Assembly (NCBI GenBank): GCA_905221605.1
Contig: CAJNDS010000217.1
Location: 102,501 to 166,500 of the forward strand
Length of the DNA stretch: 64,000 nucleotides
From: Symbiodinium natans
Lineage: Eukaryota > Sar > Dinophyceae > Suessiales > Symbiodiniaceae
Direction: 5' to 3'
Below are positions 20,601 through 30,800 of the stretch, in pieces; the first letter of the stretch is position 1; each line of letters begins with the position of its first letter. The notes below the pieces were generated by a model. It was not told the DNA's origin. It saw nothing but the letters and a program-made list of their open reading frames with translations, and did no database searches. The position numbers and the translations under genes are program-made.

Positions 20601-22870
20601 CTCAACCAAAAACCTTCTGAACCCCCCCCCCCCCCCCCAAAGCCCTCTGAGCCCTGGGAAAGCCCCGAGTTAATCCGAGCATCCCCCGACCCCTCCGATA
20701 GCCAAGGCCCCAAGGGCGTACAGCAAACTCCCGCCCCGTACCCCAAAAGGTGTGCTAAAGGGAAGCCGAGCTCTAATCACCCATAAACCATGTTCCAACT
20801 TTCTGGAGTTTTACTGTAAGCCCTAAACCCTAAACGGGTTTAGGGTTTAGGGTTTAGGGTTTAGGTTTAAGGTTTAGGGTTTAGGGTTTAGGGTTGAGGG
20901 TTTAGGGTTTAGGGTTTAGGGTTTAGGGTTTAGGGTTTAGGGTAAACCCTAAACCCTAAACCCCAAACCCCAAACCCGAAACCCTAAACCTTAAACCCTC
21001 AACCCTTAACCCTAAACCCTAAACCCTAAACCCTAAACCCTAAACCCTAAACAGCCGGGCTTAAGATTCCGAGGCCCTAGTGCTTGGGGTTCCAACTGTG
21101 TCGGGAAGAGCGTTCGCCTCTGAGAGGGCGGGAAAAGGCTAAGGGGGACTGGCTGACCCCTACCCTAGACCCTAAACTTGGCCCTAAACCCTAAACCCTA
21201 AGCTCCAAACCCTAAACCCTGAACCCCGAACCCTGGACCCTGAAACCCTAAACCCTAAACCCCAACCCTACACCCTAAGCCTCCTTTCACTGTGGGTCCT
21301 ATCACCTGCAAGCGTGCCATGAGCGGAAAGTTGAGCACGTTTTGTGTTCCGGGGGGTAACCCTAAACCCTAAACCCTAAACCCTAAACCCTAAACCCTAA
21401 ACCCTAAACCCTAAACCCTAAACCCTAAACCCTAAACCCTAAACCCTAAACCCTAAACCCTAAATGGGTGAGGAGTTTGGGAGAAGCTGCTGGGCTTCTG
21501 AGAGGGCCTTGCAAGATTTGGGTCCCTGCCACCCTGAGCCCTCCAAATTGGCTTGAGCCCGCTAAGTTCTCAATCCTGCCGGAACCCTACGTGCTTTAAG
21601 GGTTTAGGGTTTAGGGTTTGGGGTTTAGGGTTTAGGGTTTGGGGGTTTAGGTTTAGGGTTTGGGGGTTTAGGGTTTAGGGCTTGGGGTTTGGGGTTTAGG
21701 GTCTAGGGCTTAGGCTTAAAAGCCCTCTCTGAGCACTCTACCCGCCCATCGCTGCTCTCCGCCCCCGGGGGCTCACGAGTTGCACGGACCCGCCGACGCA
21801 CCCCGCCTTGCTCCGTGACCCTCAGCGGCAGAGCCTGCAGGCCCGGCATAGTTTAGGGAGGGTGGGGTTAGGGTTTTAGGGTTTTAGGGTTTAGGGTTTA
21901 GGGTTTAGGGTTTAGGGTTTAGGGTTTCGGGTTTCGGGTTTGGGGTTTAGGGTTTAAGGTTTAGGGTTTAGGGTTTAGGGTTTAGGGTGGGGATGCGAAA
22001 TCGCAGGCGTATAAGGGCTTCGGGTTCAGGCTTACAGGGTTCCGAGCTCATGAGTTGGAGTTTTGCAGTTTAGGTTACGGTTAACACCTACAGCTCAGTC
22101 AGTGTTACCCTGTAGAATCACTGGGCATATCCATCCCCTGGAGCCAGGGCGGTCATGCGGACCCTGGGTTCAACAAGGTTGCAGATTGGTTTCTTATGGG
22201 GTTTCGTTCGTAAAGGAGACTCACAAGACGCGGGCGCAATCCAAGGCTTTGTCACTTCATTTTTCCCAAATTAAGCCCAGGTGTGCGAATACACTTGCGG
22301 CACATCTTTCCTACACCCTAATGACATAAACAAATGCCCCCAAGAAGCCCGAATGAACCCCTAGAAGCCTAGTTGAACCGCACAGACCCCATAAGTCTGA
22401 ATGCCAAGGTCTTAAGGCCGGGTTTTCATGAGGAATATCGAGCTGGGACACATCTTCCCCTTTTGCACCCTTGCAGGCAATGGTTGTTGCCCCGGCCTCA
22501 GACCCTTCGGCGGTTGGAGTACAGGCTTTTGGGCCGAGGGTTCCTAGGTTGGTGTCTAGGTTTAGGGTTTAGGGTGCAGGGTTTAGGGGACCCTCGTTCC
22601 CTTGTATACTCCTGAAGCCCCCAAGTAGCCCCTAAACCCTAAACCCTAACCCTAAACCCTAAACCCTAAACCCTCAAGCCCCCTGGAACTTGAAATTATT
22701 AAGAAACAATAAAAAAACGCAGCTCCTCGAAACTTTCCTCGAAACTTTCCCCGGACCTGAACCCTTAATAATTTCAATAAACCTTCAAAGAGGCGATGAA
22801 GGCCGGGACGACGCAGGGGACACCTGAGAAGAGGCCAATGCGCTCCGTCACAGAGCCGGGGGGCCCAAAG
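13333..22870 (+). CDS. Helical protein exons: ATPase C-terminal part or separate gene
   Basis: More + strand exon islands: 13333-13412, 14201-14253, 15200-15257, 15924-16001, 16625-16649, 17088-17132, 17922-~17970, 19166-19215, 19454-~19518, 20149-~20189 and 22793-~22865. The joined reading is polar and helical, with K/E-rich and AVRYDIEALQDIL-type segments. Up to about 19.5 kb most junctions fit in phase with GT, GC or GA donors; later joins are unsure. I do not recognise the family. The phase-compatible link 12393 to 13333 suggests it may be the C-terminal part of the AAA protein, but chance phase match is one in three. The introns hold heptamer runs, a TA microsatellite region and several inverted-repeat elements. 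Confidence 0.55.
13415..13610. mobile_element. GGGATGTTC hairpin element copy
   Basis: Left end GGGATGTTCTCCCC, right end TAAGGGAGACATCCCAA; the internal AGTCCTT/AAGGACT pairs are shared with the other copies. Intronic. Confidence 0.6.
13718..13780. mobile_element. Short GGGATGTTC hairpin element copy
   Basis: CTTGGGATGTTCCCCC at the left and GGGAACATCCAAAG at the right, about 60 bp apart: a shortened family member. Confidence 0.6.
13963..14140. repeat. GC-rich minisatellite CGTAAGGGGCCTTTCCCC
   Basis: About eight degenerate 18-25-bp units, each with a palindromic GGGGCC/GGCCTT core, just before exon 14,201. Confidence 0.85.
14201..14253 (+). CDS. Exon: ELQGGKKEISTRLPPGK
   Basis: After TTCACAG| the frame reads ELQGGKKEISTRLPPGK(E). 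The GT donor (GTGCCT) leaves GA, completed to glutamate by the next exon's G. Confidence 0.6.
14577..14840. repeat. TA-rich microsatellite region
   Basis: TATATATGTATA runs at both ends with AT-rich sequence between; the long open frames here come only from base composition. Confidence 0.95.
15200..15257 (+). CDS. Exon: QRITSQIAVASQIGPGAAL
   Basis: After CATGAG| reads QRITSQIAVASQIGPGAAL, then a GC donor (GCTTAG) at the edge of a TTTAGGG run. Phase fits both neighbours. Confidence 0.6.
15382..15482. mobile_element. Best copy of the GGGATGTTCCCCC hairpin element
   Basis: About 101 bp. The left arm TTGGGATGTTCCCCCC...AGCAGTCCTT is matched by the right arm AAGGACTGTTAGTATAAGG...CATCCCAA, so the element folds into a long hairpin with a short loop. 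No ORF. Lies in the intron between 15,257 and 15,924. Confidence 0.85.
15924..16001 (+). CDS. Exon: MVRGLAPTTRKHLETC
   Basis: After CTCTCAG| 26 codons encode MVRGLAPTTRKHLETC then TTKQRDRMGP. A GC donor (GCGCAG) keeps phase with DAQQGVIQ. Confidence 0.6.
16035..16325. repeat. Long TTTAGGG array
   Basis: About 40 nearly perfect heptamers, directly after exon 15,924-16,001. Confidence 0.98.
16625..16649 (+). CDS. Short exon: DAQQGVIQ
   Basis: Acceptor GCGCAG|GAC. With a GA donor (GACTCT) it joins in phase to RLEHYCASEGILDA. A canonical GTGAGC donor 8 nt later would give ...QRLW instead. Confidence 0.45.
17088..17132 (+). CDS. Exon: LEHYCASEGILDAV
   Basis: Acceptor TCTGAG|G. Reads LEHYCASEGILDAV. 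A GC donor (GCTGGC) joins in phase to QAAKEIKTTWDKAE; a GTGAGC donor at 17,129 is the alternative. Confidence 0.5.
   Translation, partial: AWSTIAPPRAFSMP
17922..17970 (+). CDS. Exon: QAAKEIKTTWDKAEI
   Basis: A stop-free K/E-rich helical segment, QAAKEIKTTWDKAEI, flanked by heptamer runs. Acceptor CCAAG|; the 3' end is uncertain. Confidence 0.5.
18643..18780. repeat. CCCTAAA array
   Basis: About 19 heptamers with single G or A variants. Confidence 0.96.
19166..19215 (+). CDS. Exon: AVRYDIEALQDILHAL
   Basis: A pyrimidine-rich tract and TTGCCAG| precede AVRYDIEALQDILHALT. The GC donor (GCCCAA) leaves AC; with the next exon's G it gives threonine and reads LTAAVQRCTAKLAEL. Confidence 0.65.
19454..19518 (+). 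CDS. Exon: AAVQRCTAKLAELQRTDF
   Basis: After CGCTGAG| reads AAVQRCTAKLAELQRTDF then RTL, ending at the GT made by the adjoining TTTAGGG run (GGGTTTAG). Confidence 0.6.
20149..20189 (+). CDS. Candidate exon: PLDDAVLQTITPRT
   Basis: Acceptor TTATCTAG|, donor GTGAGA, stop-free PLDDAVLQTITPRT between them. The phase link to the preceding exon is not resolved. Confidence 0.4.
20190..22792. other. Repeat-filled stretch without a firm exon
   Basis: Holds CCCTAAA runs at 20,515-20,590 and 21,358-21,465, an inverted pair of arrays at 20,835-21,055, G-rich runs at 21,600-21,710 and 21,860-21,990, a 15-bp poly-C at about 20,623, and unique DNA. An island at 21,780-21,850 is open in one + frame but has no support. 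Confidence 0.5.
20835..21055. repeat. Inverted pair of telomere-type arrays
   Basis: A TTTAGGG run (20,835-20,943) meets CCCTAAA (20,944-21,055) directly, making a head-to-head palindromic junction. Confidence 0.93.
22793..22865 (+). CDS. Candidate exon: AMKAGTTQGTPEKRPMRS
   Basis: Unique GC-rich island after CAAAGAG|, reading AMKAGTTQGTPEKRPMRS then VTE. A TTTAGGG run follows. No family recognised; possibly the last coding part before the sulfatase gene. Confidence 0.4.
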
Positions 22871-24023
22871 CTGAGGTTTAGGGTTTAGGGTTTGGGGTTT
22901 AGGGTTTGGGGTTTGGGGTTTAGGGTTTAGGGTTTAGGGGTCTAGGGTCTAGGGTCTAGGGTTTAGGGTTTAGGCTTTAGTTCTTTAAGGGCTTTTTAGG
23001 GGGGTCCTTAGGGGAGTGTTTAAGGGGGGTTGGGGAATCTTTCGGGGCTTTCAGATGGTTTCAAGGGTGTTTCTTATGGGGTTTAAGGGGGGGTTAGGAG
23101 GGGGGGGGGGGGCTTGGGGCTTGAAGGGGAGTTTGAAGGGCGGAATTAAGGCCTCTAAGCCCTAAACCCTGAGCCCTCAGCACAAGACCCTAAACCCTAA
23201 ACCCTTCTGAGCCGGTCTTTAGGGTTTGGGGTTTAGGGTTGAGGGTTTAGGGTTTAGGGTTTAGGGTTTAAGGCGTATCATCATCATTTTTTGTCTTACC
23301 CTTGGGCTTCAAGCATACAAATAAACCCCTACCTTGGGCCATTAGGAGCCTTAGGGTTAAGGTTTCTGTCGAGCACCCCTCCCTGCCCATTGAACCTCTT
23401 AGTAGCTGAATGAGTACACTTTACACTGTTTGGGATACTATCCTCCCAATATAGAACTGGAAGTCTACACTGTTTGGGGAACTCAGCCCTAAGCCCTAAG
23501 CCCTAAACCCTAAACCCTAAACCCCAAACCCGAAGCCCTAAACCCTAAACCCCAAACCCTAAACCCTAAACTAAGACCCTAAGAGCAGCCAGGTACATCA
23601 GGTCCCCTGCCCAACTCAATCAGATCAAGTCCGAAGCCGGGAAGCAGCCTCGCCGGCCGGCGTTGACATGACCTTTTATTTATGGGCGCCCTAAGCCCTA
23701 CACCCGAAACCCGAAACCCTAAACCCTAAACTGCCGATAACCCTAAACCCTAAACTGCCCTAGACCCTAAAGTCCTAAACCCTAAACCCTAAACCCGAAA
23801 CCCCAAACCCTAAACCCTAAACCCTAAACCCTAAACCCTAAACCCTAAACCCTAAACAGGGAACTTCAGGAACATGGTAGTTGATTCGTAGCACAATCTG
23901 GGCACAAGGCCCCCCCCCCCCCTTCTTTCTTCTGACCGTATACCCGAGTCCCCATGTGCCGACTATTTTCCCGGCCTCGAAGAGCCCCAGCATCTTGAAC
24001 CAAAGAGCTGCGGCGACGCCCTA

Positions 24024-24220
24024 AAAACCCTAAACCCTAAACCCTAAACCCTAAACCCTAAACCCTAAACCCTGAACCCTAAACCCTAATTATAAACCCT
24101 AAACCCTAAACCCTAAACCTAAACCCTAAACCCTAAACCCTAAACCCTGAACCCTGAACCCTGAACCCTAAACCCTAAACCCTAAACCCTAAACCCTAAA
24201 CCCTAAACCCTAAACCCTAA
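24024..24220. repeat. CCCTAAA array with TGAACCC variants
   Basis: About 27 heptamers between the helical gene and the sulfatase gene. Confidence 0.96.
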
Positions 24221-24639
24221 TCATCCTGAACCCAAAGCTTCCGGAATCATCCCCCTTCATCATCTCTGCCTCAATTCCCTTATGAATTCTGCTTGGCCTT
24301 TGTTCACATAGTCATAGAACCCAAGGGATCTGCTCTAATCATGGTCAGATTTCGAAGTACACCAAAGGACCATAGCATTCCCGTCCAAGAAATAGGTTCT
24401 TAGACCAGGGACGTGCTAAGCGCCTAGACCTGCAGACCCTAAAACTCTAAACCCTAGACCCTAAACCCTAAACCCTAAACCCTCGCATTCGCTTCCGTCG
24501 ACTCCTCAGCAGCAGCCAGGCTCATAGCACTCTGCATCATGAGGTGAGCTGCCAGCTTGACACAAGCCCAACTCACACGAACGCGTCCTCCCCCCCATCT
24601 CCCAGAGTCCTCCCTCCAACACCACAGAGCTCCAAAAAG

Positions 24640-24809
24640 GGGTTTAGGTTTAGGGCTTAGGGCTTAGGGCTTAGGGCTGGGGGCTTAGGGCTTAGGGCTT
24701 AGGGCTTAGGGCTTAGGGCTTAGGGCTTAGGGCTTAGGGCTTAGGGCTTAGGGCTTAGGCTTAGGGTTTAGGGTTTAGGGTTTAGGGTTTAGGGTTTAGG
24801 GTTTAGGGC
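24640..24809. repeat. TTAGGGC block then TTTAGGG, ends at the sulfatase ATG
   Basis: About 15 copies of TTAGGGC and 6 of TTTAGGG; the array stops immediately before CATGTCC, which contains the sulfatase start codon. The 5' leader, if not spliced or trans-spliced, would be repeat. Confidence 0.95.
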
Positions 24810-24880
24810 ATGTCCATGCCATTTCGCTGGACGCTGCTCATCGCACTGGCCTCCGTGGGCGCCGATGCGAAGAAGCCGCA
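24810..24880 (+). CDS. Sulfatase exon 1: start codon and signal peptide
   Basis: ATG at 24,810 opens [23 protein letters not shown]: a basic residue, a hydrophobic core, and a small-residue cleavage region just before the catalytic domain. The GC donor (GCTTGG) leaves CA, which with the next exon's G gives glutamine and reads [15 protein letters not shown]. Confidence 0.88.
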
Positions 24881-27800
24881 GCTTGGTCGCTACTAGAGGA
24901 TCCCCAAAAAGAATGGGGGGGGGAGCAAGCCCTACATAAACCTTCAACCCAAAACCCAAAACCCCGGGACTCCCCAAAGTGCCCCCCAAAAGAAGCGATC
25001 AGTTTAGGTTTAGAGTTTAGGGTTTAGGGCTTAGGGCTTTGGGGTTTAGGGAGTGAACGGTTTCTTCCGGTCCTTGGCCTTTCAGGAACATCCTCTTCAT
25101 CCTTGCGGACGACTTGGGTCTGAGCCCCAGATGCCTAGAAGAGCACTCAGCCCCACGTAGGGTGCAAACGGGGGTTTAGGGTTTAGGGTTTAGGGTTTAG
25201 GGTTTAGGGTTTAGGGTTTAGGGTTTACGAAAATAAGGGACCCCGAATATGGACCCCAAATAGTAGGATCCCCTGGTAATAAGGACCCAATTGCGGAAAC
25301 CCCCATATGGGCTGTTTCCTTAAATGAAGGGTCCCTTTTGGGTACCCAGGTTAAAGGCGGCAGCCTTTGAAAAGGGATCCCAAAAAAGGACCCTAATTTA
25401 GAGAGCTACCCATGTGGTGTATGGGGTATGTAAGGTGTATAGGGGTGAAAAGGGGTGTATAGGGGTGTATCGGGTGCATAGGGTGTATAGGGTGTAAACC
25501 CGAAACCCTAAACCCGAAACCCTAAACCCTAAACCCCAAATTCTAAACTGTGTAGGGTCGAATATACCTGGATAGCTTCGGAGGTTTCAACGACGTGTCG
25601 TTCAATGGCTCCCCGCAGATCCCGACTCCCAACATCGATGACGCTCGGCTTCCGTCGCGCCTGCGATTTGGTTCCCCTTGGTATGGGGTTTAGGGTTTAG
25701 GGTTTAGGGTTGAGGGTTTAGGGTTTAGGGTTTAAGGTTTAAGGTTTAGGGGTGTAGAGGTCTAGGGGTCTAGGGGTTTAGGGGTCTAGGGGTCTAGGGT
25801 TTTAAAGGGTGTTGGGTTTTTAGGTTTATGGATTCGGCTTCTCAAATCCACGGTCCGTTTTGGGGGTACCCTCCAGTACCTGGTCGCAGGGATTGGTTTA
25901 GGGTCTAATTCTCGTTGTCTAGAGACCTAGGTCCTAAACCCTAAACCCTAAACCCTAAACCCCAGACCCGAGACCCTAAACCCTAAACCCTAAACCCTAA
26001 ACCCTAAACCCTAAACCCTAAACCCTAAACCCTATACCCCCCCAAACCCCCCCAACCCCATCCCAACCCCTCTACACCTTGAAGCCTCGTTGGCGAAAGG
26101 AGATTGCGCGAACCGGCATCACGCTGCCCCTTGGCCATCCTTGTGGCCCCGTGGGCTTTTTTCCTGAGGGCCACACTATCTCTTGGTGAGGGGACATCCC
26201 TTATTTAGGACTTCGGACCTAGGACTTAGGACCTAGAACCTAGGACGTAGGACTTAGGACTTGCAGGATCTCGGACTTCGGACTTAGGACTTATAGGACT
26301 TAGGGTTGAGGTCTTCAGGCTTCGATTATACTAACAGTCCGGATAAAGGATCATAGGCGGGTCACTAGTAAGGACTGTTCGTATAAGGGGGAACATCCCA
26401 ACCTGTACGCCCTAAGCCCCAAGCCCTGGCCGACGGTTCTGGGAAGAGCCGTTTTGACTTCTTCGGCAGACCTCGCGCCAAACGCGTCGTTAGGGTTCAG
26501 GGTTCAGGGTTTAGGGTTTAGGGTTCAGGGTTCAGGGTTCAGGGTTTAGGGTTTAGGGTTTAGGGTTTAGGGTTTAGAGTTTAGGGTTTAGGGTGTATGG
26601 TTTAGGGTTTAGGGTTTAGGGTTTCAGGGTTTAGGGGTAGAGTCTCGAAGCAAGCTCCCCCAGCCCCAGGAACAACTACCACGCTCAGCCCGTCTGCAGC
26701 CCGACCAGGGCGACCATCCTGACTGGCAGACATGTGTCACATACAGGTGCCGCCTCGGGTTTTGTCAGGGGCAGGAGGGTCCAAAAACTTTAGGGTTTAG
26801 GATTTAGGGTTTAAGGGCCATCAGCTGTTTGACTTGGTCAAGAGGTTGAGCAAGTAAAAGTGGCTTCGTTTTCGGGCCACGGCACGAGCCAGTTGATTCG
26901 AAGTATGAACTTGCACTTTAACAGGAGATTTAAAGCTGGCTATGTAGAGGGTCGCTATTGCAGCCACTCTTCGGCTACTTTTCGAGGGTCCACACTTCCC
27001 TGAGAAGACCCCATTTTTTCCCGTACTGGACGGAAGAAGTTTTTGGAAGCAGGCAATTGACCTGAGTGTAGGCCTCTAGAGGGGGTTTTGTCGGCGACGT
27101 GGGTGGGATAGAAGGGCAACATGGCCCTCCACAATCGGGCCATAGCTGCTCTTCTCACTTCACGAAGCTTTGGAAGCTACTCTGCACCCCTACCTTTTCA
27201 AAGGTTCTGTGCCACGTCACAGCAAAACCCTAAACCCTAAACCCTGAACCCTAAACCCTAAACCCTAACCGTAACCCAGTACTCCTGGAGCTCGAGGAAG
27301 CCCCCCGATTCTGCCAGGCGTCTTCTCGCCCTTCTTAGGGGACAGCCTCCATCTAAACCTCTCCTACTCCCTCCTCCCCAAGTTCATGACCAAGCTGGGG
27401 CACTTCGGCCTGAGATGTCTGGCTCAGGGCGTCGGGTTTCGGGTTTCGGGTTTAGGGTTTAGGGTTTAGGGTTTAGGGTTTAGGGGGCACCAGGACTTAC
27501 CGGTCCCAGGATTTCTTTTGCATCCGAGGATTTGCTCATGTAGGGAGCCCCGTTCAGAACACATTCGGTGTACGACCCACGAATCAAGTGCAGCGTGAAG
27601 ACGCGGCAGTTCGTCTGCTTTTGGCTGGGTTGCCGTAGAAGCGCCTTTGGTTTGAGGGGTTTGGGCGTGCCTTCACCTAAACCCTAAACCCTAAACCCTA
27701 AACCCTAAACCCTAAACCCTAAACCCTAAACCCTAAACCCTAAACCCTAAACCCCAAACCCCAAACCCCAAACCCCAAACCCTAAAACCCTAAACCCTAA

Positions 27801-30800
27801 ACCCTAAACCGTAAACTGCGAGGTATGACACCCACATGGTTGGAAAATGGCACTTGGGGCTGTTCCAGTTGGCGGCGCTGCCGACCCACCGAGGACACGG
27901 CCAGGGCACTCAAAGCATTGAGGAGGGGTTTAGGGTTTAGGGCTTAGGGTTTAGGATTCAAGGGGGGGGAGCTTGTTTTGGCGACTTTCTTTGGCTAGGG
28001 GCCCTGGTGGTGCCCTCTTACTTAATTTTTAGGTTGCCGGGCTTATTGAAACTTCAACAGCAAAAGTGTGCGATCATGACGTGGTTACGCTGGCTGAGCC
28101 TCTCCCTGAGCTGACCCAAATCCTACAACCCTGTTGCAGACCAAGAACAAGCCGTAAGTCGCAACAGGCTTAGATCCCAAGGGGCAACCGAATACCCCCG
28201 AAACCCTGCAACCCTACAACCCTACAACCCTACAACCCTAGAACCCTAGAACCCTACAACCCTACAACTCTACAACCCTACAACCCTGCAACCCTACAAC
28301 CCTACAACCCTACAACCCTACAACCCTACAACCCTACAACCCTACAACCCTACAACCTTAAACCCTACAGTCCTAACCCTACAACCCCCAACCCTTAAAT
28401 CCCGAAACCCCAAACCCCTAAACCCTAAACCCTAAACCCCGAAACCCCAAGCTCCTGAACCCCGGAGTCGTCTTGCCCGGAGAGGATTCGACACCTACTT
28501 TGGCTGCCTACGCTGCAAGTTCATGCCCAGGAACCGAACTGCGAAGGCTTCACCCCCTCAACCCTAAACCCTAAACCCTAAACCCTAAACCCTAAACCCT
28601 AAACCCTAAACCCTAAACCCTAAACCCTAAACCCTAAACCCTAAACCCTAACCCGAAACCCGAAACCCTAAACCCTAACACCCCTGGGGTTTGAGGGAAG
28701 CTAGGCGGTTCAGAGTATCTCTCGGAAAGGCAAGTACGCCTCCTTCAGGTTCAATTGTTTGGCTGGTGGTTTAGGGCGTAGGGTTTAGGGCTCACATTGC
28801 GCTCGAGCGGCGCTTCCACGATCGTCTTCTTGGGTTTGTGTTTTGTAGGGCTTTAGGGTTTAGGGCATCTCAGGCTACCTGCATGGTGCCGAGGACTACT
28901 ACACCCACATGAGAGGAGGTGGGCCATAGCACCACGAAACTGCCCTCCGCCCTAAACCTCAAGGCCTGAACCGAATCCTGAACTCCTAGACCCCAAATCC
29001 CCCAACCCCAAACCCTAAAAACCCTAATTCACCCTAAAATCCTCAACCGCAGAACCCTAAGCCCTTGTTCCCTGAAACACTTTGAGCGAAAAAGTCTCGC
29101 TGGTCAGTTCTTTGCATGAGGCACCGCCGATTCAGAGATCAGGAAATCCGTCTGTTGTTGAGATCGAATGAGCAACCCGAGGCCCTACTGTAAACATGTA
29201 AGATGACCTCTCTCCCTTTCTCTCTCTCTCTCTATATATATACACATAAATACATACATCAATACATACATAAATACATACTTAAATACATACATAAATA
29301 CGTACATAAATACGTACATATGTATATGTATGTCTATATTTATATATATGTATATATGACAGTATTTCGCAGTCAACGACCAAGGGGGAGCGGCGCGAGG
29401 GGGTCGGTCTTCCAGCTTCGCCACCCTCGTAAGTCTCAGGAGCACCACCGTAAGCCCAGGGTTTAGGGTTTAGGGTTTAGGGTTTAGGGTTAGGGGTTTA
29501 GGGTTTAGGGTTTAGGGTTTAGGCACCACCGTAAGCCCAGGGGAGTATAGATGATCCCTTGGGTTTCGACGTCACCGATTTAATTCTGTGATATTTTTTA
29601 CTCTCTCTCTCTCTCTCTCTCTTTCTCTTCATCTTTATTCTAGTCATATTTCCGGGCCAGTAAACTTATATATTCATAGGCCCGTAGAATTCATACGCTC
29701 AATGGCTTACCAATTTCGTGCTTACATTCACTACGTTCATTTCGCTACAAATTCGTGCGCTCTTTCTCTCCTTTCTAATGTACCCTAGAAACCTGAACCC
29801 TAAAACCCTGGAAGCTCAATGCCCCTAAGACACAAAACCCGGACCCCCAAACCCTACAAGCCCTAAACCCTAAACCCTACAAGCCCTACAAACCCAAAAC
29901 GCCCACCACAGCCGGCTTCGACCTCTACGACGGCACGCGCAGCGCCGTTGAATTCAACGGCACCCACTCCACAGGACTCTGGGTCTCGCGCCTTGGCGGC
30001 AGGTTTTTTTTGGGGAGTTCCTTGGGGTGGAAGAGGGTTTCGGGTTTAGGGTTTAGGGCTTGGGGTTTAGGTTTCAGGGTTTAGGGTTTAGGGTTTAGGG
30101 TTCAGGATTTAGGGTTTAGGGTTTAGGGTTTAGGGTTTAGGGTTTAGGGTTGAAGAGGGAACGGTTGAAGAGAGGGTTCGGGGGTTCCGGGTTTAGGCTG
30201 TCAATCGGGAGTTGGGGGGTCTTTGGAGGTAGGGCATTTTGGTTCCTGAGCCCCAGACCCGAGGTAAAGCCTACACCTGGGGTTTGGGGTTTAGGGTTTA
30301 GGGTTTAGGGTTTATAAGGGTCAAGGATGTAGCGTTTAGGGTTTCTAAGGGTTTAGGGTTTAGGGTTTATACGGGTTAAGGATTTAGGGTTTAGGGGTTC
30401 TAAGGGTTCTAAGGGTTCTAAGGGTTCTAAGGGTTCTAAGGGTTTAGGGTATAGGGTTTAGGAGCTCCAAGGAAAGTGGTCGAACTTATCACCGCGCCGC
30501 GATCCGGAAAGTGCCTCGCCTGCCCTGCGAACCCTAAACCCTCAACCCTAAACCCTAAACCCTAAACCCTAAACCCTAAACCCTAAACCCATTTAAGGGA
30601 GGATTGAAGCACTATTGAAGCGATTTTGGGCTTTAGGCTTCGGGTAGAAGCCCTCAAACCCGAGCCCTAGCCCCAAAAAGCTTAAACCCCTAAGCGCCTA
30701 AACGCCTAAGCCCTAAACCCTAAACCCTAAACCCTAAACCCTAAACCCTAAACCCTAAACCCTAAGCCCTAAACCCTAAGCCCTCAGGCCCTTCTTCATC

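Larger units (their letters stand above)
22866..24809. other. Stretch between the helical gene and the sulfatase gene
   Basis: Mostly heptamer runs (22,873-22,980; 23,766-23,860; 24,024-24,220; a TTAGGGC block at 24,650-24,765) and unique spacers. A possible small exon (ALCIMR before GTGAGC) lies at about 24,510-24,555. No TATA-like or other promoter signal could be identified. Confidence 0.5.

Noticed and set aside
22063-22615. Two 80-88-codon + ORFs
   Set aside because: No domain, no homology pattern, and the second ends within heptamer repeats; chance open frames are likely.
29185-29466. ORFs of about 87 codons on both strands
   Set aside because: Driven by the TA and ACATAAAT microsatellite inside a sulfatase intron.
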